From positions 1-34,745 of the forward strand of contig JAILFK010000063.1 in NCBI GenBank assembly GCA_024697595.1: 34,745 nucleotides of DNA. The letters run 5' to 3'. Positions within the stretch are counted from its first letter, which is position 1, and each line of letters begins with the position of its first letter. Shown one piece after another: positions 21,701 to 29,239 of this stretch. This DNA comes from Lachnospiraceae bacterium. Lineage in GTDB: Bacteria > Bacillota > Clostridia > Lachnospirales > Lachnospiraceae. The translations under genes and the position numbers were made by a program. The notes beneath the pieces were generated by a model that was not told where the DNA came from, ran no database searches, and was given only the letters and a program-made list of their open reading frames with translations.

Positions 21701-24700
21701 AAATCCGAATGGCGACTATGTAAACCTTGATATTTCCGGACCTGTAGGGGCCACTGTCACTGGTGTGACAATCGAGCAGCTGGTATATGATCCACTTTCT
21801 GAGACTGTGGGAGTAGATGCTCGTACAATTACAGATTCCAACGGAAAGACTCGAATCAAGATGCCTTATAAGTCGGTAAATAACCAAGAACATTTCCTAG
21901 ATAGTTATTTCTTGACCAGTGTCAATTACAAGACGGCAGATGGGGTTGAACATGTGGCTGATTTCAGTGATTCTCCGGTGAGAGTAGATCTGACATTGTA
22001 TGCAGAGATTAGAGATATTCCAACCTGGAATCAGTATTTAGGTGCCGCAAATGGTTATGGAAATTATGAAAATTACAAGATAACCCGTGATATAGATTTT
22101 GGTACTGGTGCAACTTATGCAACCAATGTCAAGGTTGGTAGATTGGTGGGCGAGACAAGCAATGGCCCTGCAAAATTATCCAACATATCCATAACTGCCA
22201 ACAAGGAAAACCTTATTTACAGATTAAATTCTGAGATGAGAAATATTACTTTTGAAAATGTTGAGATGAAGGCCACAGGTAGAGCTTACTTTGGAATTGT
22301 GGGAAGTAGTGCGGCCAAAATTTCAGATATGACATTTAAAGATATTGTGATTCAGGATACTGGATCTAATAGTTATGTGGGAATCATTGCCAAGCAGGTA
22401 GGCGGATGTGTGGGAATTTATGACCCTGACAATCCAGATAGTGGCAAGATTGTCATGGACAATGTCACTGTGGGAACCACAGCCTACAAGAACTCATATG
22501 TAGGTGGACTCTGCGCTTATGCGACCAATGGAACTGTATTTGCCAATATAACAGCAGATAATATCACTGCAAATGGTAAGAGCAATGTGGGCGGAATCGC
22601 AGGTCAGACTGGCAAAGCTAGTTTCAATCATATCACTATGGACAATACCAAGGTGTGCGCAAGTACGAACTATGCTGGAGGTATTGTAGGATACCAGGCA
22701 GCAGGCCGTACCAACAACACCAAGGCGGCCTACATTATGGATGTGCATGTAAAGGGTACAAGGGATGGCAATACCTCATCTACTACAATTACATGCCAAA
22801 ACGAAGGCGGTGATAATTTCGTCGGAGCCATTGCTGGACGTGCTCATTCTTATAACCAGGGTGAGTATGCAGGAAAATCACTCAGCACAAGAGTTACAGA
22901 TGAAACAGCTCCTACAGTAGAGGGAGTGGCTGTAATTGGACAGGGTAATTATGTGGGTGGCGCATATGGATACACTTACGGATATTCAAACACTACCGTA
23001 AAGGATTGTTATATTGGATATACCAAGACACCAACGGCTGCAAGAAATTATGTAGGTGGTGTGGCAGGTTATTCTGCATATGAAAATTTCTATAACAGGG
23101 CAGAAAATGTATCTGTAAACGCCATTAACCACAACTATGTGGGAATTATAAATGGATATAATTCCTCATCAGGAACCAATTATGCAGTGTCAAAAAATAG
23201 TTCTCTGACGGCCACTAGCAATTTAAATGTGGAATTAAAAGGATACGGTGGTATAAATGGATATTCTGGAAGCTATGTGAGATATTGCGCATCTATAAAT
23301 AATAGGGTGGATGCAAGCTCTGACAAGATGCAATGTGTAGGTGGAATCGTGGGATATATGACTTCTGAGGGACAGAGAAATATATGCTATGGCACACCGA
23401 CAGGCCAGAATTCATATTCTTCAATGTTATATTATGTCAAAGGTGACAGTTATGTAGGCGGTTTAAATGGTTGGCAAAATAGTGGTACAACTCAGTTGTC
23501 CTACTCTAATATAAATGTAATAAGCAAGGGCAATTATGCCGGTGGATTAGACGGATATTATAACAATAGATTCGTCATTACCAATGGCAAGAAATCATTT
23601 AACACATGCTCATTACACGATAATTATTTTGCAGGAACAGTTCAGGCTGAGGATTATGCCGGTGGTGCCGTAGGTGCTCTTGGACTGGTGGAATACAGTA
23701 AGTATGCCATGGGTACAAGAAGCAAGGCGGATACATCTGGAGCCAATGATGAGAGAGTTTACACTTATCAGAACATGATACTTCCATATTCAATTAATAC
23801 TCATGGAACTCATGCATATGCATTTGCAGGAGATAGAGATGGTTTTGAAGGTAAGGCGAATTATTATAACAATACATACTTTACCAAGGATAGATCTGGG
23901 GCAAATACTGCAAGAGATACCATGCTTTGGGCGGAGACACAGATCAATGGCAAGGCCTTAAAAGATTATACTTCTAGTGATTACGCAGACGACATAGCAG
24001 TGACTTTGGCGAAAAATACTAGCGCGGACAATACTGATTCCAGAGGGGATCCTAATTCTTATCGTTATATTTTGTACAATGGTGGATATTCAGATGGAGG
24101 AAATGGTCATTTCGGTTCTTATAAGAGATCCAATAATACCAATTATAATGAGATGAATGCCATGTGGAATTCTCTATGGAATGTGCGTCTCGTCACCTCG
24201 GACCAATTGGAAAAGGGTGATACCACTAATAATGCAAATAGACTAGGAGCCCACAGCGTCTACTACTCTCTTGGTTGGGCTAATAATAGCAATACAGAGA
24301 TAATAGGAAGCGGAAAGCAGTGGGTTATCTTTCAGTCTAATACGAAGTACGATAAATACACAGGAGTGTATAAATCAAATTATTATGGCAAGGCATATTT
24401 ACCGCATATCAGACAGTCTAGCAGCGGAGCTGCAACAGATGATTATATGACGATTCTGCAGACAGAAGAAGGTATCAATATACCTGTTCCACAAAATAGA
24501 GGAACCTACTCATTTGTCACAATGACAAAAAACGCTAGTCTTGGAAGTATGTTTGGTGCAGTATCTCACAAAGTACCAGGCAAGGTGCGTGTATATACCG
24601 TTGATGGTGACAAGGTAAATATTGAATTCTCAGAAGACTTTTTGAACAACGGATTCTTTGATTTAAGTTACGGCGATGAGGAGGTTTGTAAGGATCAATA

Positions 24701-26303
24701 TATAGATAGAAGAGTATATACCTTCACTTATAATCATGGAGATACTATTAAGATTAATTATGGATATAAGGATGAATGGGGAGAGACAGAAAGTGAATTA
24801 AAGAAGCCAACAACATTTACCGTGGCAGACCTATCTCACAAGGCAATGGTATACGGTGATAAATATTACTATATTACGCCAGATGGCGTGAAGGCTGGGG
24901 CAAATGTGGCACCAAGCACAGATGCATCCTCTGATTCAGATAAATCCAGGGCAGCATCAATGCCAGAGGTAACCGATTATATGGTTTCGGAATCTGTTGT
25001 GTTAGATGGTGAGTTCATTTCTCTCATAAATGGCAAGGCTGTGAGAAAAGATGGTGTAATCTATGATGTTACCACTGGCAAAGTTATGGCTGAGTGCCCG
25101 GCAGAAATGAAGCTCTTAGATGAGGCGATGCCACTTATGGACTTTGATATGAATGGCCATAGGGTAAAATCATATGAGACTTGTGCTTATGTTTCTGATG
25201 GAGATGAGATTGTGAAAAACAATCAGATAGTAGCAGGTTACGATGGAACAGTGGCTATTTTAGACCCTTCATTGGAATATAGAAGAAATGGTGTAAATGT
25301 ATATACCTATCAGGGAGATGTGTACTGTACCGTGGCAGGTGAAGATGGATATCTAGTTGATTTGTATCAGGGTAAACCTCGCATTCCAAAGGATATGAAG
25401 GAGAGCGGAATAATTGATATGACCACCAATTATGATGCATCTGCTCCGTATATAATTGTCACATATCAAAATGGTGCAATGGTTGGATTTAACTATCTCA
25501 CAGGAACATATCTATTTGAGGTTGAATCTGATAACGCTATGGGATTAGGTGAATATATGCGAGTATATTTCACAGGAACAACTTCAGGTTTGGCCAATGT
25601 ACACAATACATATGTGGCGAATCTTGGAGTGATCCAGGGCAGCAGAACACCGGAAGACCTATTGGTATTAGTTTCAGGAAATAGTAGTGGAAATGTGATT
25701 ACTGGTCACAATAAAAATACCAACACAGCCACTGCAGATGGCAAGAAATCAGCCACTGAGACAGATGGTGAGGCAACTGATTCAGAGGGAAGCCTGCGAG
25801 ATGTTTCAAAGCAAAAGCCTGATGGTGAGATAACTGAGGGAAATCTTGGAGAAAAAGCCCAAGAGAGAGATGGCTCTGTGACTCAGGAGGAATCGGAGGC
25901 TCTAGGAGAAACTGCAGTTCAGGATGTAAGTGCATCTAAAGATCCAACTGTGGAGAAGGATGCAAGCGCAACGCAGGATGCAAGCGCATCTGGCGGCGGT
26001 GTAGAAAATTCGGATAGTTCTCGCAGACAGGTGGAAACAGATGAGCTCATGTTGGCGTATAGTCAAGAGGATGAAAACTTCCAGGTTCTGGATGTGGACA
26101 AATATTTATCAGAGCCAGAATATGTTTCAGAAAATGATAGGTTAGGTGTAAAAGATTTAAGCGTTTATTCTAATCAAAATGCTCAAAGTGATGAAAGACA
26201 GGTTAACACTCACGGATTATTATGGTATATTATAGTGGTAGTAGCGGTTATATCACTACTAGGTGTTGTGTATATTTATCGTAGAAAGCATAGAATTGGT
26301 TAG
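15750..26303 (+). CDS. Giant surface protein: three beta-helix (GLUG-like) modules with Ig-like spacers, TM at both ends
   Basis: 3517 aa, ATG with GGAGAT upstream. N-terminal hydrophobic helix (4-20, no clear cleavage site); shared juxtamembrane domain (to about 225); Pro/Glu-rich linker (about 250-340); FN3/Ig-like domains (about 340-1065). Three modules follow, each opening with a short helix and an [LT]-x-x-D-[IL]-D-F strand (about 1077, 1569 and 2086) and continuing as GLUG-like repeats such as GGVAGRNESTG, GGVIGRSYY, GGIAGQTGKASF and GGVAGYSAYENF. These repeats suggest right-handed beta-helices; Ig-like segments (about 1450-1560, 1970-2080) separate them. A Ser/Thr/Glu/Asp-rich stalk (about 3305-3470) leads to a C-terminal TM helix (about 3486-3508) with the basic tail YRRKHRIG. 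There is no LPXTG. GLUG-type proteins are usually adhesins or wall-associated, but no specific ligand can be inferred. Confidence 0.85.
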   Translation: MKKGWFLLGVVAIGLLLLLQTRYKDYTTVVDDGYAVPAEQVERFLYADPDTKITDDRVELCKFKADGQIYSRGDSFYIGEDKAKIDLKYPMYINSGEGIRINHNEGSLYDLGFNPRETIPGMAVIGGVAYNSGGERADATTFTFYQIGDGIFINLVPFTYNDGEKDREIKADSICYFTENYMTYMEYDDGELVYQIAKNLSSDMVMGYKDEDGRGYDIAYSDMLKRLGVISDKEFGPGVPVDPQTFMEGNNIEATEDEEEDSKTSTAKPAVEDQGEPEQPEPAAAPTGVEVNQNTNTSEEAAPRTIPEGENRGVRPDSARPDKTPAQPREKDELTYVEPVVTVKNITAGVYRISTEMTVYDPTTRIDQFNKVQIEYYEVNPGDNSEKLVYRQFTTSSRGVVAGEGNIKPDTSYRVKIYYSYKDEEGVSHQVIKTDDTYVTTGSVSEVGQVALKTGSEGNVRYNHIPVYYDTYLQLVNMTCDADATDAEALYGINSKSGITVTVKSGNKTFKKDLSGSEISNFKRGTVISMDSVHTLSPNSSYTYEITAKDFFGNDIVLTNNTGSFDTCKSRPTGTIDLEHNSIGDVRLKFALSDEEESIVTNANGEKDIYLVVSAQAEDRYAMENTTLWEACQDYIDNGNKRVRADEASGRAEGQIHWLYKMKPSEYLNSSGEVEFSNFEKTIKDLDLNHRYYVYILTDYDLNNNGGVVSHGISGDLNFRTESISALGIANIVLTYNEVGHEYADITYRMNTTTTAEDLRDLVTSIKFDVVSTDGDEPAVIATTEVPTTAASGETDLDAFVERNGATHGDITSRVTGLESMTTYKVKPTVVVTYNQKEYEVDVNVNKDTFTTCKTPATVEVTNVLLAGGTLDFDVIVKDPDGSIIGNSSDYVLVNIYNSRNSFVKALRIEKNKQLNETITGLDVGMAYTLSFIAVDYNEGFTNATYVSNKKIGEYKADNPINLSGKVQLESLDDSSQAKINVDIHDGSNQLNGAPYNLRIYRDDEDVTAEYGTASTSISGYSYVSGTRDISDTRFYALQKGDYQYKFQLWVTLAGKELVLDELTFTTEAPIENISSEYAFIDAIKNNPSGKYCVTADLDFGKTSEKIYKEWKVDENGAIERDDNGARLPATDSTPSYSPNDVTSIFNGSVDFQGYTLRYVVNKNAGGIFSNIGPSGEIYNLDFQVGNEATLVNNTRGALCNVNYGNIHDIHVRYIGGDALQHNGYGLITSRNAASGTIERFVVANTPEVAENSEETKMGFTARASAGLVCYQNYGVLRNGYVYGDDIYSAVGTTSVGGNLQIGGVAGRNESTGQLYNVYSLVNIIVANPSESTTEAENARYGSVVGYAEGNVHNIYGVGISKYNAAYNNKEFNEEQVGPVIGYVNMKNQNNVNVYYYNNDSYDFVNDKAQSLTTAASLNDYSWQNMVLGSQFDTDPVAVGYYPHVNLSSELPEQEYIELPTVSAVSGLQLISANVTSVDSENNTAQVQFRFANPKNATIASVTIDDLTTTLDPQSSVSKDGYTTINGTVSNPTKYLSSYGISSVGYVQNKANQSLRFTVKPQLSVDFYREIKTPDDWYNYVVKSPLENARLGADIDFTGVAPNRIYVSSDYKGKLDGGTKPGCSYGYSLKNIDIEISSKYRFYPAVFKKVYGEVKNVVVEDMTLNSVGYPSGSYNYCGFVGINVGTVQNCHIRGADISAYGYVGSLVGYSDVSSEIIDSSCNDVKIVYKEPDNINTTAEVGALVGRANLSRVSNCYSRKGDITVEECMVSNGIGGVIGRSYYASIDGVYGTGNIDARCINLGGIIGMHEADNARNQLTNLVANVNLKGYQDSMGGIIGNLNLGSTLTERNNMTGVSFGSVYCTNTGAEGISSTIGFLENVTGKFYGSDFQLLNGTSPINPDTGEDMDENTFARITYAQAKDPATYRSAELLNMGNVYDYSVVSSGYMPKLYYEGTNKVLPFQDENISIATETYKGDLKVIQAKKNPNGDYVNLDISGPVGATVTGVTIEQLVYDPLSETVGVDARTITDSNGKTRIKMPYKSVNNQEHFLDSYFLTSVNYKTADGVEHVADFSDSPVRVDLTLYAEIRDIPTWNQYLGAANGYGNYENYKITRDIDFGTGATYATNVKVGRLVGETSNGPAKLSNISITANKENLIYRLNSEMRNITFENVEMKATGRAYFGIVGSSAAKISDMTFKDIVIQDTGSNSYVGIIAKQVGGCVGIYDPDNPDSGKIVMDNVTVGTTAYKNSYVGGLCAYATNGTVFANITADNITANGKSNVGGIAGQTGKASFNHITMDNTKVCASTNYAGGIVGYQAAGRTNNTKAAYIMDVHVKGTRDGNTSSTTITCQNEGGDNFVGAIAGRAHSYNQGEYAGKSLSTRVTDETAPTVEGVAVIGQGNYVGGAYGYTYGYSNTTVKDCYIGYTKTPTAARNYVGGVAGYSAYENFYNRAENVSVNAINHNYVGIINGYNSSSGTNYAVSKNSSLTATSNLNVELKGYGGINGYSGSYVRYCASINNRVDASSDKMQCVGGIVGYMTSEGQRNICYGTPTGQNSYSSMLYYVKGDSYVGGLNGWQNSGTTQLSYSNINVISKGNYAGGLDGYYNNRFVITNGKKSFNTCSLHDNYFAGTVQAEDYAGGAVGALGLVEYSKYAMGTRSKADTSGANDERVYTYQNMILPYSINTHGTHAYAFAGDRDGFEGKANYYNNTYFTKDRSGANTARDTMLWAETQINGKALKDYTSSDYADDIAVTLAKNTSADNTDSRGDPNSYRYILYNGGYSDGGNGHFGSYKRSNNTNYNEMNAMWNSLWNVRLVTSDQLEKGDTTNNANRLGAHSVYYSLGWANNSNTEIIGSGKQWVIFQSNTKYDKYTGVYKSNYYGKAYLPHIRQSSSGAATDDYMTILQTEEGINIPVPQNRGTYSFVTMTKNASLGSMFGAVSHKVPGKVRVYTVDGDKVNIEFSEDFLNNGFFDLSYGDEEVCKDQYIDRRVYTFTYNHGDTIKINYGYKDEWGETESELKKPTTFTVADLSHKAMVYGDKYYYITPDGVKAGANVAPSTDASSDSDKSRAASMPEVTDYMVSESVVLDGEFISLINGKAVRKDGVIYDVTTGKVMAECPAEMKLLDEAMPLMDFDMNGHRVKSYETCAYVSDGDEIVKNNQIVAGYDGTVAILDPSLEYRRNGVNVYTYQGDVYCTVAGEDGYLVDLYQGKPRIPKDMKESGIIDMTTNYDASAPYIIVTYQNGAMVGFNYLTGTYLFEVESDNAMGLGEYMRVYFTGTTSGLANVHNTYVANLGVIQGSRTPEDLLVLVSGNSSGNVITGHNKNTNTATADGKKSATETDGEATDSEGSLRDVSKQKPDGEITEGNLGEKAQERDGSVTQEESEALGETAVQDVSASKDPTVEKDASATQDASASGGGVENSDSSRRQVETDELMLAYSQEDENFQVLDVDKYLSEPEYVSENDRLGVKDLSVYSNQNAQSDERQVNTHGLLWYIIVVVAVISLLGVVYIYRRKHRIG

Positions 26304-26315
26304 GAATATAGATTG

Positions 26316-27404
26316 ATGATTAGACGTAAGGATATGATGCGATTGGGAAAGGCTGCATTGGCAATGGGGCTTGTAATTTTTTCTGTTGCATCACAGCCAA
26401 AAACCGTAGAGGCGGTAAAGACAGTTTCCCAAATAGAATCGGAGAAAAAGGAGCTTCAAGAAGAACTTGGAGATCTTGATTCAGAGCTTGTGGGTATTGT
26501 AAGTGAGATGGCTGAATTGCAGCAGGAGATAGACGAACTATCAGCGGAGATAGAGCATACAGAAGTTGAACTTGCCAACGCACAAGCTGCTGCAGATGAG
26601 CAGTATGCTTCCATGAAAGTTCGAATACAGTTTATGTATGAGAACAGTGATGAGAATGTATTATCGATTTTACTGGAGTCAGGAAGTATTACAGATTTCT
26701 TGAACAGAATGGAATATGTGAATTCTGTTTATTCATATGACAAGGATATGTTGGATAATTACCAGGCTACAGTGGAAGAGATTTCTATTATGAAAGAAGA
26801 GCTAGATTCTCAAGCTGCAGAATTGGCATCTGCTCAGAGTGCTATGGAAGAAGAGCAGGAAAGCTTGGAGACAATGATTGCCCAAAAGGAAAGTCAGATG
26901 GGTGATTTGGATGATCAATTGGCTGAAGCCAAGGCTTTGGCGGCTAGACAGGCAGCTCTGGCTTCCCAGGCAGCTCAAAGTGGTCAAGCGTCATCGGCTA
27001 GAACATCTGCTCAGTCAAGTTCCAATGTAAATGGTAATTTAAATCCAGGCGGAAGCGGTAGCGGTTCTGCTATAGTAGCCTATGCAAATCAATTTGTTGG
27101 ATGTCCATATACTTGGGGTGGAACAGATCCTGTAAATGGTGGTGCTGATTGTAGTGGATTTGTAAGCTACGTGTTTAAACATTTTGGATTGTTAAGTGGC
27201 CGATATACATCTTATGGTTTGCGTTCAGTTGGCTCAGAGGTTAGTTATCAGAACATGCAGGCTGGTGATATTGTATGCTATCCAGGCCACGTGGGAATAT
27301 ACACCGGAAGTGGCACAATTGTAGAGGCTCAGGATTCGGCCCATGGAATTACCAATAATCGTTCTGTAAACAGCGGAAGAATTATTACAATTCGTAGATT
27401 GTAA
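26316..27404 (+). CDS. Secreted CwlO-like peptidoglycan hydrolase (coiled coil plus NlpC/P60)
   Basis: About 362 aa. A TTG at 26313 directly precedes the ATG at 26316; either may be used, with TAGGAA upstream. Signal peptide (basic RRK, hydrophobic core, cleavage probably after VEA), then long coiled coils (about 35-105 and 145-215), an Ala/Ser-rich linker, and a C-terminal NlpC/P60 domain. Catalytic Cys is in GADCSGFV (Cys280 counted from the TTG) and His in GHVGIY (His326); the third polar position appears to be Glu338, where His is common. The architecture is that of CwlO/PcsB-type DL-endopeptidases, often controlled through the coiled coil by a membrane partner. It lies 12 bases after the giant gene, so it probably opens the wall for the surface apparatus. 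Confidence 0.9.
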   Translation: MIRRKDMMRLGKAALAMGLVIFSVASQPKTVEAVKTVSQIESEKKELQEELGDLDSELVGIVSEMAELQQEIDELSAEIEHTEVELANAQAAADEQYASMKVRIQFMYENSDENVLSILLESGSITDFLNRMEYVNSVYSYDKDMLDNYQATVEEISIMKEELDSQAAELASAQSAMEEEQESLETMIAQKESQMGDLDDQLAEAKALAARQAALASQAAQSGQASSARTSAQSSSNVNGNLNPGGSGSGSAIVAYANQFVGCPYTWGGTDPVNGGADCSGFVSYVFKHFGLLSGRYTSYGLRSVGSEVSYQNMQAGDIVCYPGHVGIYTGSGTIVEAQDSAHGITNNRSVNSGRIITIRRL

Positions 27405-27421
27405 AAAAATAGTAGGTGTTT

Positions 27422-28129
27422 ATGAAAAAAATAATAAAGTGGCTAATTGCCATTGCTCTATTAGGGGCAGTGGCAATTAGTGCGTTTGTACAATGGAATA
27501 ATAGACAGCCTCTGTCCTATGCGGATAACCTCCAGGAAAATGCATATACGCTAAATGGCGAGGAAGTGCTTATGAGCGATTTGGCTTTTTATATTATTTA
27601 TGAAGAGCGAGTTGTTGAGGAAGATGCACTTATGTACAATCCTGAAAATACTGGTGATTATTGGAATGCTCACATTGATGGTCAGTTTATCAGACTAGCT
27701 GCCAAGGAGACAGTTATGGGCATGTCGGTTCACACAACATTTTTCTGCCAAAAGGCAAAAGAGGAAGGTATGACTCTAACGGCAGAGGAGGAAGAGGCAT
27801 ATCGTACTGCGGTGGCAGATTTTTATATGGATTTGTTGGACGAGCAAAGGGAGAAACTTCCTGTGGGGGATGAATATATTTTCCAAGAGATGAGAAATAT
27901 TGCCTTGGCGGAGAAGTATCAGCGTACCTTGGTTGAAAAAAATGGTGGCACCATGGCTTCCTATAATTGGGACGGCTTCTATTACAAGGAAATGTTAAAA
28001 GAGCAAGACTTGAAGATTAATGATAAAATATGGGAAAAGATTTCTATAGGTAATATTACATTAGACCATCACAAGGTGAATTACGTAAATGGTTCTGACG
28101 GAACCAAGTCCAAGAAAAAGTGGTTTTAA
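27422..28129 (+). CDS. Membrane-anchored SurA/PrsA-like foldase domain protein, no PPIase domain
   Basis: 235 aa from ATG 27422; a GTG two codons upstream (27416) overlaps the probable ribosome-binding site TAGGTG and is less likely. An N-terminal TM or signal helix (about 4-22) is followed by a helical domain whose beginning (YTLNGEEVLMSDLAFYIIYEE) and following helices (AKEEGMTLTAEEEEAYRTAV) resemble the chaperone part of SurA/PrsA proteins. No parvulin-type isomerase domain is present. Last gene of the operon, 17 bases after the hydrolase gene. A chaperone for folding the very large secreted proteins outside the membrane is a reasonable inference. I am fairly sure of the fold type and unsure of the client. 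Confidence 0.7.
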   Translation: MKKIIKWLIAIALLGAVAISAFVQWNNRQPLSYADNLQENAYTLNGEEVLMSDLAFYIIYEERVVEEDALMYNPENTGDYWNAHIDGQFIRLAAKETVMGMSVHTTFFCQKAKEEGMTLTAEEEEAYRTAVADFYMDLLDEQREKLPVGDEYIFQEMRNIALAEKYQRTLVEKNGGTMASYNWDGFYYKEMLKEQDLKINDKIWEKISIGNITLDHHKVNYVNGSDGTKSKKKWF

Positions 28130-28148
28130 TGTTTTATATAAAAAGTAT

Positions 28149-28154
28149 TATAAT
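28149..28154 (+). promoter_or_regulatory. Possible sigma-A -10 element of map
   Basis: TATAAT sits 52 bases before the map start in the 77-base gap after the foldase gene. No convincing -35 hexamer is found 16-18 bases upstream, so read-through from the operon remains possible. Confidence 0.3.
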
Positions 28155-28206
28155 AAGCGAGGAATTCTGATAGTATATGAGAACTAGAAGAAAGCGAGGA
28201 AATACA

Positions 28207-29076
28207 ATGAAAATCGGAAGAAATGATCCATGTTGGTGTGGAAGTGGCAGAAAATATAAGCAGTGCCATGAAGCTATGGATAAAAAAATTGAGGGAATCA
28301 GACTTATGGGACATATCGTGCCAAGTCATGAGATTATAAAAAATCCTGAGCAGGTTCAGGGAATTAGAGATAGTGCAAAAATCAACATCGCTTGTCTAGA
28401 TGAGGTTAGCAAAAATATCAAGGTTGGTATGTGCTTAAAAGAGATTGACGATATAGTTTATAAGGTGACAACAGAGATGGGTGGAATCCCAGCGCCATTG
28501 AATTACGAGGGCTATCCATTTAGCGTGTGCACTTCAGTAAATGATCAGGTGTGTCACGGTTTTCCTCATGAGGATGTGTTCCTAGAGGACGGAGATATTG
28601 TAAATGTAGATTGTTCTACTATATTAAATGGATATTTCTCTGATTCATCACGTATGTTTATGCTCGGTGATGTAAGCAAAGAGGATCAGGATTTGGTTCG
28701 CGTAACCAAGGAGTGCTGTGACCTTGCCTTAGAGGAGGTTAAGCCTTGGGCATTTATGGGAAATCTCGGTGATGTGGTTATGAAGCATGCCGCAGAAAAT
28801 GGATATACTGTTGTGCGAGAAATCGGTGGACATGGATGTGGACTTGAGTTCCACGAGGAGCCATGGATTGGATATCACACAGCAAGAGATACAGAGATGT
28901 TATTAGTTCCAGGAATGACATTTACAATCGAGCCTATGGTAAATGCTGGCAGTGAGAGAATATATACTGACAAGGAAAATGAATGGGAAGTATATACTTT
29001 AGATGGAGCTAAGTCTGCTCAGTGGGAGTACCAGGTACTTGTGACTGATGACGGCTATGAGGTGCTCAGCTATTAA
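28207..29076 (+). CDS. map: Type I methionine aminopeptidase with N-terminal SEC-C zinc motif
   Basis: 289 aa from ATG 28207, chosen because GCGAGGAA lies 6 bases upstream; an in-frame ATG at 28177 would add ten basic residues without a good ribosome-binding site. The N-terminus carries the SEC-C motif (NDPCWCGSGRKYKQCH), then the pita-bread aminopeptidase domain. Metal ligands are visible: Asp in VNVDCS, Asp in YFSDSSRMF, His in GHGCGLEFHEEP, Glu in FTIEPMV and Glu in QWEYQVLVTDDG. It removes the initiator Met from new proteins in the cytoplasm. SEC-C-bearing MAPs are common in Clostridia. A strong terminator follows. It is a housekeeping gene, probably unrelated to the upstream operon. Confidence 0.93.
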   Translation: MKIGRNDPCWCGSGRKYKQCHEAMDKKIEGIRLMGHIVPSHEIIKNPEQVQGIRDSAKINIACLDEVSKNIKVGMCLKEIDDIVYKVTTEMGGIPAPLNYEGYPFSVCTSVNDQVCHGFPHEDVFLEDGDIVNVDCSTILNGYFSDSSRMFMLGDVSKEDQDLVRVTKECCDLALEEVKPWAFMGNLGDVVMKHAAENGYTVVREIGGHGCGLEFHEEPWIGYHTARDTEMLLVPGMTFTIEPMVNAGSERIYTDKENEWEVYTLDGAKSAQWEYQVLVTDDGYEVLSY

Positions 29077-29095
29077 TTATATAGAGATGATTTTT

Positions 29096-29151
29096 AAACA
29101 ATGCAGTATGAATAAACCATGTTAAGGCGAAACATATTGCATTGTTTTTTT
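29096..29151 (+). terminator. Rho-independent terminator of map
   Basis: A 15-bp stem, AAACAATGCAGTATG (29096-29110) with CATATTGCATTGTTT (29133-29147), contains one G-T pair and a 22-nt loop; T residues continue to 29151. It lies 20 bases after the map stop codon. Confidence 0.85.
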
Positions 29152-29153
29152 AT

Positions 29154-29180
29154 ATAAGGGATTAGAAATTTTGACGATAT
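29154..29180 (+). promoter_or_regulatory. Weak candidate promoter of the glycosyltransferase gene
   Basis: ACGATAT (29174-29180) with ATAA or TAAG about 15-16 bases upstream resembles a SigD promoter with mismatches. The overlapping TATAAT at 29178-29183 could equally be a sigma-A -10 element. The sequence does not decide between them. Confidence 0.3.
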
Positions 29181-29239
29181 AATTTATGAGAGATAATAAT
29201 TATATTGTATGTGAATTTGAAAAAATAGGGGAGGATATA

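Noticed and set aside
19200-24030. CRISPR-like or other DNA repeat array
   Set aside because: The repeats exist at protein level (GLUG-like, irregular spacing and divergent DNA), not as identical DNA units.
26200-26303. Sortase LPXTG anchor at the end of the 3517-aa protein
   Set aside because: There is a hydrophobic helix and a basic tail, but no LPXTG or similar motif before it.
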